DNA of 64,000 nt from Paraburkholderia polaris (GTDB taxonomy: Bacteria; Pseudomonadota; Gammaproteobacteria; Burkholderiales; Burkholderiaceae). Location: assembly GCF_012927345.1 (NCBI RefSeq), contig NZ_JABBGJ010000002.1, positions 247,205 to 311,204 of the forward strand, given 5' to 3'. The position numbers and the translations under genes were made by a program. The notes under the pieces are model-generated. The model made no database searches. It was not told where the DNA came from and was given only the letters and a program-made list of their open reading frames with translations. Of this stretch, positions 16,954 through 25,577 are shown one piece after another (position 1 is the first letter of the stretch; every line of letters begins with the position of its first letter).

Positions 16954-18756
16954 ATGCCTGAAAATAATGCAAGCCAGACTATTACCCATGTTCTGGAATC
17001 CCTGGAGTCGGCGCTGAAACGCGGTGATACTGCTGCGGCCGTCGCGTTGTTTCAACCCGAGTGCTATTGGCGCGATCTGGTGGCTTTCACCTGGAATATC
17101 AAAACCATGGAGGGCCGGGATCAGATCGGCGCCATGCTCGACGCACAACTCGACGCCATTAAACCGACCCGGCTGAGGGTCGCTGAAAATGAAGTGCCGA
17201 CCGAAGCCGACGGCTTAGCCCAGGCGTGGATCACCTTTGAAACGGAAGTCGCCCGCGGCAGCGGCTTTATCCGCGTGAAGGATGGTCTGATCTGGACCTT
17301 GCTGACCACCATGGGTGAACTGAAAGGCCATGAAGAACCCAAAGGCAACCGTCGCCCGATGGGCGCGGAACATGGCGCACGTATGGATCGCACCAGCTGG
17401 AAGGAACGTCGTGAAGCCGAAGCGCAGGCGCTGGGTCGCGCGGAGCAACCCTACTGTTTGATCGTAGGCGGAGGGCAGGGCGGGATTGCGCTGGGCGCGC
17501 GTCTGCGCCAGTTGGGTGTGCCGACGATTATCGTCGATAAGAATCCACGTCCCGGCGACCAGTGGCGTAACCGCTATAAGTCACTGTGTCTGCATGATCC
17601 GGTTTGGTATGACCATATGCCTTATTTGCCGTTCCCGGACAACTGGCCGGTTTTCACGCCCAAGGACAAGATTGGCGACTGGCTTGAGATGTACACCAAG
17701 GTTATGGAGTTGAACTATTGGGGGTCGACTGTTTGCAAGTCCGCGCGATACGACGAAACGGCGGCTGAATGGGTGGTCGAGGTTGAGCACGACGGCGAGA
17801 CGCTGACGCTGCGGCCAAAGCAGCTAGTGTTGGCTACGGGCATGTCGGGTAAGCCGAATATCCCCTCGTTCAAAGGCATGGATGTGTTCAAGGGCGAGCA
17901 GCATCATTCATCGAAACATCCGGGACCCGATGCGTACAAGGGCAAGAAAGTGGTGGTGATCGGTGCGAACAATTCGTCGCACGACATTTGCGGAGCGTTG
18001 TGGGAGGCCGGCGTCGACGTCACGATGGTTCAGCGTTCGTCTACGCATATCGTCAAATCGGATTCGCTGATGGAGCTTGCTCTGGGTGACCTCTATTCCG
18101 AGCGCGCGGTTGCGTCAGGCATGACGACATCAAAAGCCGACCTGACGTTTGCGTCGATCCCGTACAAGATCCTGCACACGTTTCAAAAGCCCGTATTCGA
18201 TGCGATCAGGGAGCGCGACGCGGAGTTCTACGACCGTCTGGAAAAGCGAGGTTTCATGCTCGACTTCGGAGATGACGACTCGGGACTCTTCATGAAATAT
18301 CTTCGCCGTGGGTCGGGTTATTACATCGATGTGGGCGCCGCCGACCTGGTAGCGGACGGCAAGATCAAGCTGAAGAGCGGCGTGGATGTGGTCGAACTGA
18401 AAGAGCACTCTGTCCTGCTGAGCGATGGCACTGAGCTGGAGGCGGATCTCGTCGTCTATGCAACCGGCTACGGATCGATGAACGGCTGGGCCGCCGATCT
18501 CATCTCACGTGAAGTGGCGGATAAAGTGGGCAAGGTGTGGGGGCTGGGTTCGAATACGACGAAAGACCCGGGGCCATGGGAAGGCGAGCAGCGCAACATG
18601 TGGAAGCCGACGCAGCAGCCTGCCTTGTGGTTCCATGGCGGTAATCTGCATCAGTCGCGCCACTACTCGCAGTATTTATCTCTGCAATTGAAGGCACGCA
18701 TGGAGGGCATTGCGACGCCGGTTTACGGCCTCCAGGAAGTGCATCACCTTTCCTGA
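16954..18756 (+). CDS. SnoaL-like domain fused to flavin monooxygenase
   Basis: A 600-residue fusion. Residues 1-135 look like a SnoaL/NTF2-like domain (ALKRGDTAAAVALFQPECYW). The rest is a class B flavin monooxygenase: FAD motif GGGQGG at 172-177, second nucleotide motif GANNSSHD from 337, a fingerprint-like FKGEQHHSSKHP near 308, and an ATGY motif near 497. The fingerprint lacks the Trp of true Baeyer-Villiger enzymes. Such enzymes add one oxygen to ketones, amines or sulfur compounds using NADPH. A GGAGG ribosome site precedes the ATG. A Fis-type regulator lies upstream and a porin downstream, suggesting uptake and oxidation of one compound. Confidence 0.88.
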   Translation: MPENNASQTITHVLESLESALKRGDTAAAVALFQPECYWRDLVAFTWNIKTMEGRDQIGAMLDAQLDAIKPTRLRVAENEVPTEADGLAQAWITFETEVARGSGFIRVKDGLIWTLLTTMGELKGHEEPKGNRRPMGAEHGARMDRTSWKERREAEAQALGRAEQPYCLIVGGGQGGIALGARLRQLGVPTIIVDKNPRPGDQWRNRYKSLCLHDPVWYDHMPYLPFPDNWPVFTPKDKIGDWLEMYTKVMELNYWGSTVCKSARYDETAAEWVVEVEHDGETLTLRPKQLVLATGMSGKPNIPSFKGMDVFKGEQHHSSKHPGPDAYKGKKVVVIGANNSSHDICGALWEAGVDVTMVQRSSTHIVKSDSLMELALGDLYSERAVASGMTTSKADLTFASIPYKILHTFQKPVFDAIRERDAEFYDRLEKRGFMLDFGDDDSGLFMKYLRRGSGYYIDVGAADLVADGKIKLKSGVDVVELKEHSVLLSDGTELEADLVVYATGYGSMNGWAADLISREVADKVGKVWGLGSNTTKDPGPWEGEQRNMWKPTQQPALWFHGGNLHQSRHYSQYLSLQLKARMEGIATPVYGLQEVHHLS

Positions 18757-18947
18757 CGCCGGTGTGTGTCGATGCGTGCGGCCCTTCGCTCCCAGTCAGA
18801 AAGTGAAGCGGCCCGCGCATCATAGTAAGCTTGCCTCACGACGACGCTCTCTTTCGCAACGCCATTTTCCAGGAAGCTTATGGTCGAACCCATCTTTGCG
18901 GTACCGCCGCCTTGGGCCGGGAACAACCGTCACGCGAGCGCAAGCCG

Positions 18948-20000
18948 GTGACGCGCGGTGCCTGGTGGGTTCATCGTGTGGTCATGTGCGCGAGCATCGG
19001 TGGCGCCGGATTGCTGACGTGCATGCGTGTCGGCGCAGCCGAGGAGACGGGCGTCGTCACGCTGTACGGCCTGTTGGACACCAGCATCGAAGTAACCAAT
19101 CCCAGCTCCGGATGGACCGCGCGTCTTGATTCCGGTGCCTATCGAGGCTCGCGGGTCGGGCTGAGCGGCAGTGAGCCCATCACCGCCGACACCGCCGTGG
19201 TGTTCGTGCTGGAAAACGGCTTTGGCAGCAACGACGGCACATTCCAGACACCCGGGGTCCTCTTCAATCGTCAGGCATGGATAGGGACGCGTAGCACGTG
19301 GGGAGAGGTAAGGGTGGGCCGGCAATACTCGCCGCTCTACATACCGTTCAAAGGCAACCTCGATGCGTTTGGCGCAGGCACGATCGCCTCAGGACTCAAC
19401 AACCTGTCGAAGATCACGCCGTACGCGAATAACGCCATCACGTATCTTTCGCCGCTGGTCGCCGGATTCAACGGCACGGTCATGTTCGCTACGCGCGATC
19501 AGTCGGAAAACGACGGTAACGGCATCGACGGATACTACGTTACTGCCCAATATCAGATCGACACGCTGAAGTTTCTCTATGGCCGTCAGCAGACCCATGG
19601 TGGCGGCGCACTGCGCGCGAATCTCGGCGGAGCAACGTACGGGACTGAAAAAATCCGTGTATGGCTTGCCTTCTTCAACGGCGATGGCGGCACGCCCCTG
19701 TATCACGGCGCGGGCGGCTCCCTTTCGGCTCAATACAGCCTTTCTTCGCACGCCAGGGCCTCTGTCGGCTATGCGCACGTGCGTGATTTTACCGGGGCGG
19801 GGGCGAGTGCCGACCAGTTCAGTGCGGCCTTCGAATATGATCTTTCGCGCACCGTGCTGTTCTATTTCAGCGCGGCTTATCTGTCGAATCACGACGATGC
19901 AGCATTTACCCTGCGCGGCGTCAACGTGACCGGGCTGCCGGTCGCATACCCCGGGGCGCCGGTCAAGGGCGTGCAGCTTGGCTTGATCGAGCGATTCTAA
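18948..20000 (+). CDS. Outer-membrane porin, beta-proteobacterial type
   Basis: A trimeric-porin family protein of about 350 residues. After a signal peptide ending VGAAEE comes the typical first strand TGVVTLYGLLDTSIE, then many alternating amphipathic strands, SRVGLSGSE, FNRQAWIGTRSTWGEVRVGRQYSP, and a terminal aromatic residue (final Phe, LIERF), the outer-membrane insertion signal. The start is uncertain: GTG 18948 gives a good signal peptide, while the frame is open upstream to a TTG at 18831. It lies about 190 bp after the monooxygenase gene and may serve the same substrate. Confidence 0.82.
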   Translation: MTRGAWWVHRVVMCASIGGAGLLTCMRVGAAEETGVVTLYGLLDTSIEVTNPSSGWTARLDSGAYRGSRVGLSGSEPITADTAVVFVLENGFGSNDGTFQTPGVLFNRQAWIGTRSTWGEVRVGRQYSPLYIPFKGNLDAFGAGTIASGLNNLSKITPYANNAITYLSPLVAGFNGTVMFATRDQSENDGNGIDGYYVTAQYQIDTLKFLYGRQQTHGGGALRANLGGATYGTEKIRVWLAFFNGDGGTPLYHGAGGSLSAQYSLSSHARASVGYAHVRDFTGAGASADQFSAAFEYDLSRTVLFYFSAAYLSNHDDAAFTLRGVNVTGLPVAYPGAPVKGVQLGLIERF

Positions 20001-20165
20001 TCGGCGCGACAGCCCTCGTTCGCGTGCCGTTCGCCGGCTTTCACCGTTCTGAGCGTCACCGTACAGACTTGCCGGGTCAGCCGGACGATTATGGGGTCTC
20101 AACGCTCTGCTGCCGCATGTCCTCGAGCTTTTCTAGCAATCCAGCAGAACGATCGCGCTACTACG

Positions 20166-20612
20166 ATGAAACCGTCCGTTCTCCGCATGCTGACCGCCGT
20201 TGCGTCGCTGGGCGTAGGACTCTCTTCGGCCGCATGCAATGCCTATGCGCTCGATGCACAACTGGACTGCCAGTCGAGCCCGCATGATTTCATTGCTCCG
20301 CTTCTGGACGAGCAGTCGATCGATCCGAAGCCAATGCGCATTGAAGCGAATTCGGTTAACGCATTTCGACCCTCGCGCGGCAGTAACCTGACGGCATTCG
20401 GCTTTCATGTCTATGCCGTCTTCGGGTATGAGCAAAACGATCCCATGTTCAAACAAGGCAGCGGCCAGGCGGTTACGCCCCCGACGTACGGCGTAGTGGT
20501 GACCGGCTCCGCCGGGTCGGTTGAGGCGAGCGTACGACGGGCAGGCAGCGATGCTGACGTTCACGAAGTGATTCCGCTTATTCTCACAGCCATTTTCTGC
20601 AACGGGCATTGA
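20166..20612 (+). CDS. Secreted hypothetical protein
   Basis: A 148-residue protein with an N-terminal export signal (MKPSVLRMLTAVASLGVGLSSAACNAYA); the cleavage site is probably after NAYA, though the AAC could be read as a weak lipobox. The mature part has two cysteines, one near each end, and a central FGFHVYAVFGYEQNDPMFK. I do not recognise the family. It follows the porin by 165 bp on the same strand. Function unknown. Confidence 0.6.
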   Translation: MKPSVLRMLTAVASLGVGLSSAACNAYALDAQLDCQSSPHDFIAPLLDEQSIDPKPMRIEANSVNAFRPSRGSNLTAFGFHVYAVFGYEQNDPMFKQGSGQAVTPPTYGVVVTGSAGSVEASVRRAGSDADVHEVIPLILTAIFCNGH

Positions 20613-20633
20613 GGCCGGTGCTTCACGCATCCT

Positions 20634-21530
20634 TCAGCTCGTCCATTCCTGCAGCAGCGCCATCGCGCGCTGTGCGAGCGGCGACAGGTAAGCCTCCTTT
20701 CGAAACACCACGCCAATGTGCCGGCGCAAGTCGAGTTCGTTGGTGTCGACATTGAGCGCACGCAATCCTTCTAGCGCGTCAAACGATTCAGTGCCCGCTA
20801 CGCAGAGCATCGCGCTGCCGCGCAGCAGATGCAGTAGCGAGGTGCTGCCGAAGTCGGTTTCAACGCGTAGCTTTGGCAGGTCGAGACCTTGTCTCGCGAA
20901 GGCCGCGTCCACTTGCTGACGAACGGGTATGGTCGGCCCCGGTAGCAGCCATTCCTGATCAACCAGATCGGCCAGCCGCAAATTGCGCTTGAGGTGCAGC
21001 GGATGCGAGTCATCGGCCAGCACGGACAGGCTATCGCGAAAGAGTTCGACGAACGACAGTCCGTTTGCATCTGGTTTCGGCTCGGGAGCAACGATCAGGT
21101 CGAGTTCACCCGCAACGAGTAAGTCGACAAGGTCGCGTGCAAGCCGGCGCCGCAGTCGCAGGCGTGCAGCAGGCCGTTCCTTCAGCAACTGGCGGCATGC
21201 GCCCAGAACGAGCGCCGCGGGCACCGTCGGCGAATAGCCAAGACTCAGCACGCCTTGTTCGCCGCTGCGGATCGCGTGCATTTCCTTCAGCGCGTCCTCG
21301 TATTCCAGTGCAATCCGTCGCGCGCGAGCGAGAAATAGCGCACCCGCCTGAGTGGGCGTGACCCCATTCACCGTGCGCTGGAACAACGCGAGGCCGGTCT
21401 GCGCCTCGACACGCTGAATGGCTTTCGTGAGCGCCGGCTGGCTCATGCCCAGCGCCTCCGCGGCCTTGCCGATGCCGCCGTGCTCCTCTACCGCAAGCAG
21501 GTAATCCAGATCCCGGGTCTCCATGGGCAT
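20634..21530 (-). CDS. LysR-type regulator
   Basis: A 298-residue LysR-type regulator with N-terminal winged helix (LLAVEEHGGIGKAAEALGMSQ, then ALTKAIQRVEAQTGLALF) and a two-lobed effector domain (VLSLGYSPTVPAALVL, ELDLIVAPE). It is divergent from the CoA-ligase gene. A dyad of LysR type sits six bases before its start. The start is either 21530 or the METRDL methionine at 21524. It is the expected regulator of the ligase / dehydrogenase / transferase cluster. Confidence 0.92.
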   Translation of the reverse strand: MPMETRDLDYLLAVEEHGGIGKAAEALGMSQPALTKAIQRVEAQTGLALFQRTVNGVTPTQAGALFLARARRIALEYEDALKEMHAIRSGEQGVLSLGYSPTVPAALVLGACRQLLKERPAARLRLRRRLARDLVDLLVAGELDLIVAPEPKPDANGLSFVELFRDSLSVLADDSHPLHLKRNLRLADLVDQEWLLPGPTIPVRQQVDAAFARQGLDLPKLRVETDFGSTSLLHLLRGSAMLCVAGTESFDALEGLRALNVDTNELDLRRHIGVVFRKEAYLSPLAQRAMALLQEWTS

Positions 21531-21535
21531 TCCTG

Positions 21536-21557
21536 TTGGCTATGGCTTTATAGCCAA
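21536..21557. promoter_or_regulatory. LysR operator TTGGCTAT-N6-ATAGCCAA
   Basis: Perfect 8-bp arms around GGCTTT, containing the T-N11-A form of LysR sites. It lies between the LysR start and the CoA-ligase gene 66 bp away, so it is suited to autoregulation and activation of the divergent operon. Confidence 0.7.
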
Positions 21558-21622
21558 TGCCGCATTGTGGTGATGGCATGCATCTTACAGACTAACGCCA
21601 GCATTGATAAAGGAGACACCGA

Positions 21623-23176
21623 TTGGGCTTTGCTTACTTTCTGCACCGCGCCGCGCGTTATTGGGGCGACAACGTTGCGGTCATTCATCGCAACCGCGAG
21701 TTGACGTACCGTCAGCTCGACGAGCGTTCGACCTTGCTGGCGAATGCACTACTCGGCTTGGGGCTCGCGAAAGGCAACCGGGTTGCGGTTCAGGCCCGCA
21801 ACTGCACGGAGCTGGTGGAAATTGAATGCGCGCTATACAAGGCGGGGCTCGTCAAGGCCGCGCTGAATCCGCGCTTCACGGCGCACGAAGCGGCTGACGT
21901 CGTTGAGAATTGCGCGCCGCGCGTCATGATCGCCGGCGAGGGATTCACGGCTTACGATCGTGCGTCGCCCGGGTTCGGTTCGGTCGAGTCGTTTATTTCT
22001 CTCGGCGCTCCCGCGAATGGATACATCGACTACGAAACATTGATCGCGCGTGCCAGCCCGCATTTGCCCGAAATCGCGTTGTCGTCCGGCGATCTCGCCG
22101 TGCTGCACTTCTCCTCCGGCTCGACCGGCAAGATCAAGGCGGCCATGCAAACCTACGGCAACCGCCTCGCGTCGCTGCGCAAGATCCTGCTGGGCATGGA
22201 CTGTCCTGCGAAACCCGGCGACCGTCTCGCGCTGATCGGTCCGGTCACCCACGCGTCCGGCATGTTGATGCAGCCGTACCTGTATGCAGGCGCCACGCTC
22301 GTCTTGTTCGACACGTTCGAGCCCGCGCACTTTTTGCGGGAAATCGAGCGGCTGCGGATCACGCACGTGTTCATGGTGCCCGCGATGATCAATATGCTTC
22401 TCAACGATCCCGCGCTGGACACGGCCGATCTGACGAGTCTGAAGATGCTCGGCTACGGTGCGGCGCCCATGGCACCGGCGCGTATCCAGGAAGCGTGGAC
22501 CCGTATCGGTCCGGTGCTGTCGCAAGGTTACGGCGCGAGCGAGTCGACCTCGGGCGTCACGCGTCTTTCCATCGCCGACCATGCCGACGCGATTCTCCAT
22601 CGCCCCGAGCGGCTCGCGTCGTGCGGCCGCCCCACGGGCGAGACTGAAGTTCTCGTGGTTGACGAACACGGCCGCGAGGTCACCGGCGATGCGATGGGCG
22701 AAATCGTCATTCGTGGCGCAGATGTGTTTCAAGGCTACTGGGGTGCGCCGGAACTCACGCGCGAAGTGCTCGTCGACGGTTGGCTGCGGACCGGCGATCT
22801 GGCGCGCGTCGACGACGAAGGCTACATCTACCTCGTCGATCGTCAGAAAGACATGATCATTTCCGGCGGCTTCAACGTTTATCCGACCGAGGTCGAGGCC
22901 TCGCTCTATCAGCATCCCGACGTCATGGAAGCGTGCGTGATTGGCGTTCCCGATGAGAAGTGGGGGGAAAGCGTCAAAGCGGTGGTCGTGCTGAAGAGCG
23001 GACGCAACACGATTGCGGACGAGATCATCGCCCATTGCCGCGCGCGTCTCGCTGATTACAAGCTCCCCCGGAGCGTGAACTTCGTTGCCGATCTGCCCAA
23101 GAACGCGAGCGGAAAGATCGCCCGCAAGCTGGTTCGCGAGCAGTACTGGCAGGGCGTCTCGCGTCGAGTCAATTGA
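21623..23176 (+). CDS. AMP-forming acyl-CoA synthetase
   Basis: A 517-residue ANL-family ligase that adenylates a carboxylic acid and transfers it to CoA. Visible motifs: P-loop SSGSTGKIKAAM, the A4-A5 segment GYGASESTSG, hinge WLRTGDLARVDDEGYIYLVDRQ, DMIISGGFNVYPTEVE, and catalytic Lys498 in NASGKIARK. It starts at TTG with an AAAGGAGA ribosome site seven bases before. The substrate is unknown. It leads an operon with an acyl-CoA dehydrogenase-like protein and a CaiB-type CoA transferase, a set resembling caiC-caiA-caiB of carnitine metabolism. Confidence 0.93.
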   Translation: MGFAYFLHRAARYWGDNVAVIHRNRELTYRQLDERSTLLANALLGLGLAKGNRVAVQARNCTELVEIECALYKAGLVKAALNPRFTAHEAADVVENCAPRVMIAGEGFTAYDRASPGFGSVESFISLGAPANGYIDYETLIARASPHLPEIALSSGDLAVLHFSSGSTGKIKAAMQTYGNRLASLRKILLGMDCPAKPGDRLALIGPVTHASGMLMQPYLYAGATLVLFDTFEPAHFLREIERLRITHVFMVPAMINMLLNDPALDTADLTSLKMLGYGAAPMAPARIQEAWTRIGPVLSQGYGASESTSGVTRLSIADHADAILHRPERLASCGRPTGETEVLVVDEHGREVTGDAMGEIVIRGADVFQGYWGAPELTREVLVDGWLRTGDLARVDDEGYIYLVDRQKDMIISGGFNVYPTEVEASLYQHPDVMEACVIGVPDEKWGESVKAVVVLKSGRNTIADEIIAHCRARLADYKLPRSVNFVADLPKNASGKIARKLVREQYWQGVSRRVN

Positions 23177-23187
23177 AGAGGAAGCTT

Positions 23188-24369
23188 ATGTTCGATTACC
23201 TGAATAGTGCGGCGTTCGTCGAAACCCGCGAGGGCATTCGCCGCTTCGTCGCGGAAGAATTGCGGCCGATGGAGCAGGAGCTCGGTCTCGGCAGCGAGGA
23301 CGTCTGGCCACGCGAGACGCTGCGCCGTGTTTGGCGCCGCTCCGCCGCACTGGGTTTCTACGCGGCATGCCTGCCCGTCGCACTGGGCGGCAAGGGTCTC
23401 TCGATTCTCGAGCAGTGCGCGCTCAAGGCGGACCTTGCCGCATCCGGTTCCGCGCTCGCGCCGCATGTGCTTGGCGACCTGGGCGGTCCGCCGCGTGTCG
23501 GCAACATGCTCAAGTACGCGAGCGCGGACCAGCTCGCGCGCTATTTCGAGCCGGTGATTCGCGGCGAGAAGTCGACCTGCTTTGCACTGACCGAACCGCA
23601 TTCCGGTTCGGACGCGCAGAGCATTTCCACCACGGCAGTCGTGGACGGCGACGAACTGGTGATCAATGGCGTCAAGCATTACATCAGCGGCGCACCGTTC
23701 GCCGACTTCGCGATCGTCATGTGCGTGACTGATGCAACGACCACGCCGCCCGCCATCACCGCGGTGCTCATCGATCTCGATCTGCCCGGCGTGACGGTGG
23801 AACAGCAATACGTGCCGATGTCGGGGCAGCACATCGATGCGGACATCCGCTTCGTCGACGTTCGCGTGCCGCGCGCGAATGTATTCGGCGGCGAGGGCAA
23901 CGGGTTCAAGCTCGGCATGTCGCGCATCAACGTCAACCGGCTGTTGCACTGTCCGACGATGCTCGGTCTCGCCACCGCAGCCTATGAAGCGTCGCTCGAT
24001 TACGCGCGCACGCGGCGGCAGTTCGGCGGCCCGATCGCACGGTTTCAGGCGATCCAGCACATGCTCGCCGATATGGCCGCGGCGCTGTGGGCATGCGAAA
24101 GCATGATTGCGCAGACGGCCGCGCTCGCCGATGCAGGCGCCGATCTGCGCATGAAGGCGGCAGCCTGCAAGCTGTTCGTGTCGGAACGCTGCTTCGAAAT
24201 CGCGGACAAGGCCGTGCAGATTCACGGCAACGTCGGGGTGACGCGGCATCATCCGATCGAACAGACGTTCCGCAAACTGCGCATGTTCCGTGTCTTCACC
24301 GGCACGAGCGAGATCCAGCGCAATACGATCGCCCGCGTGATTCTCGACCCCGCCGGCAGCGCGGCATGA
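23188..24369 (+). CDS. Acyl-CoA dehydrogenase-family flavoprotein, catalytic Glu missing
   Basis: A 393-residue acyl-CoA dehydrogenase fold: helical N-domain, FALTEPHSGSDAQS flavin/substrate strand, GEGNGFKLGMSRI, RRQFGGPIARFQAIQ, and the C-terminal HGNVGVTRHHPIEQTF and GTSEIQRNTIAR. The usual catalytic Glu before GT is Thr371 (FTGTSEIQ), and the alternative site used by isovaleryl- and long-chain enzymes is Asn250 (NVNRL). A standard alpha,beta-desaturation may therefore not occur; a reductase role as in CaiA is one possibility. The ATG at 23188 follows GAGGAAG. It begins 11 bp after the ligase stop. Confidence 0.9.
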   Translation: MFDYLNSAAFVETREGIRRFVAEELRPMEQELGLGSEDVWPRETLRRVWRRSAALGFYAACLPVALGGKGLSILEQCALKADLAASGSALAPHVLGDLGGPPRVGNMLKYASADQLARYFEPVIRGEKSTCFALTEPHSGSDAQSISTTAVVDGDELVINGVKHYISGAPFADFAIVMCVTDATTTPPAITAVLIDLDLPGVTVEQQYVPMSGQHIDADIRFVDVRVPRANVFGGEGNGFKLGMSRINVNRLLHCPTMLGLATAAYEASLDYARTRRQFGGPIARFQAIQHMLADMAAALWACESMIAQTAALADAGADLRMKAAACKLFVSERCFEIADKAVQIHGNVGVTRHHPIEQTFRKLRMFRVFTGTSEIQRNTIARVILDPAGSAA

Positions 24370-24418
24370 CAGGTCAGCACAGTACGCTGAACCTCGCCGC
24401 ACCTTTCGCAAGGAAACG

Positions 24419-25522
24419 ATGCAGATGAAACCGGACTGGTCATGCCTGAACGGCGTCAAGATTGTCGATCTGAGTCAATTGTTGCCCGGGCCGCACGCCA
24501 CTTCAATGCTGATGCAATTGGGCGCGGACGTCGTCAAGGTAGAACCGCCGGGCACGGGCGATCCGGCGCGGCAACTTGGCGGTGCGGTTTTCGCGCAGCT
24601 CAATCGCGGCAAGCGCTCCGTCGCGCTCGATCTGAAGAGTGCCGCCGGCAAGGCGGCGTTTCTCGATCTGATACGGGACGCGGATGCTGTCGTCGAAGGC
24701 TTCCGGCCGGGCGTCATGCAGCGGCTCGGACTCGACTACGCCACGCTCGCCGAGGTCAACCCGCGCATCGTCATGTGCTCGATTTCCGGGTTCGGACAGA
24801 CCGGACCGTACTCGGCGCTGCCCGGCCACGATCTCAACTATCTGGCGCTCGGCGGCTTCTGGTCGATACCGGTTCAGGTCAACGAGCGTGTCGCGCGTCC
24901 ACGGGTTCGGCTCGCGGACTACGCCGCGTCGAGTCATGCCGCGCTCGCGCTGGCCGTGGCGGTTCTCAGCGCACGCCAGGATGGCCGTGGCCAGCATCTC
25001 GACGTGTCGATCCACGACTGCGTGATGGCGTGGACAGCGCCTGCCGCGTGGACGTCGCGCGACTATGCAGAGGAGCCCATGGCCTCGCCGACGGTCATGC
25101 CCGAGAACGACATTTTCGAAACCCGGGACGGGCGGCATCTCGCGCTCGGCATTCTGGAAAACAAATTCTGGCTGACCCTGCGCGAAGCACTCGGTGCCGA
25201 CTACCCAGCGTTGATGGACGATCGGTTCGCATCGCGCCTCGGCAGGCAACAGTTCAAGCGCGAGGTCAACGCGCTGCTCGCGCACATGTTCTCGGCGCGC
25301 ACGCTTGCCGAATGGCTCGAAACGCTGAGGGCTTTCGATCTGCCGGTTTCACCGCTGCTTGACGCACACGAGCTGTTTCTCGATCCGCACGTGCGCACAC
25401 GCGGCATAGTCCGCGAGTTCGCTCACGACGGATCCATGGCGGTGCGCTTTCCCGTGAAGTTCTCCGCAGGTCTGCCCGACGCAAGCGACACCGTCCCGCT
25501 GCTTGGTCAGCACGACGGCTGA
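24419..25522 (+). CDS. CaiB/BaiF-type CoA transferase (family III)
   Basis: A 367-residue family III CoA transferase moving CoA between carboxylic acids. Features: N-terminal VKIVDLSQLLPGPHATSML with GADVVKVE, NRGKRSVALDLKS, ISGFGQTGPYS, and Asp167 (RLADYAASSHAA) at the position of the catalytic aspartate of formyl-CoA transferase. An AAGGAAA ribosome site precedes the ATG. Coupled to the upstream ligase and dehydrogenase-like genes, it could recycle CoA from the product to new substrate, as CaiB does. The actual acid is unknown. Confidence 0.92.
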   Translation: MQMKPDWSCLNGVKIVDLSQLLPGPHATSMLMQLGADVVKVEPPGTGDPARQLGGAVFAQLNRGKRSVALDLKSAAGKAAFLDLIRDADAVVEGFRPGVMQRLGLDYATLAEVNPRIVMCSISGFGQTGPYSALPGHDLNYLALGGFWSIPVQVNERVARPRVRLADYAASSHAALALAVAVLSARQDGRGQHLDVSIHDCVMAWTAPAAWTSRDYAEEPMASPTVMPENDIFETRDGRHLALGILENKFWLTLREALGADYPALMDDRFASRLGRQQFKREVNALLAHMFSARTLAEWLETLRAFDLPVSPLLDAHELFLDPHVRTRGIVREFAHDGSMAVRFPVKFSAGLPDASDTVPLLGQHDG

Positions 25523-25577
25523 GGCAACGCAACACCAGGGACGCAAAGACGTTCCGACAATCATGGAGGCAAACCGA

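Noticed and set aside
23056..24459. 467-codon minus-strand open frame opposite the acyl-CoA dehydrogenase gene
   Set aside because: High-GC antisense shadow with no domain features, start site or conserved motifs; similar shadows occur opposite several other genes (for example 31796-33094 and 61836-63269).
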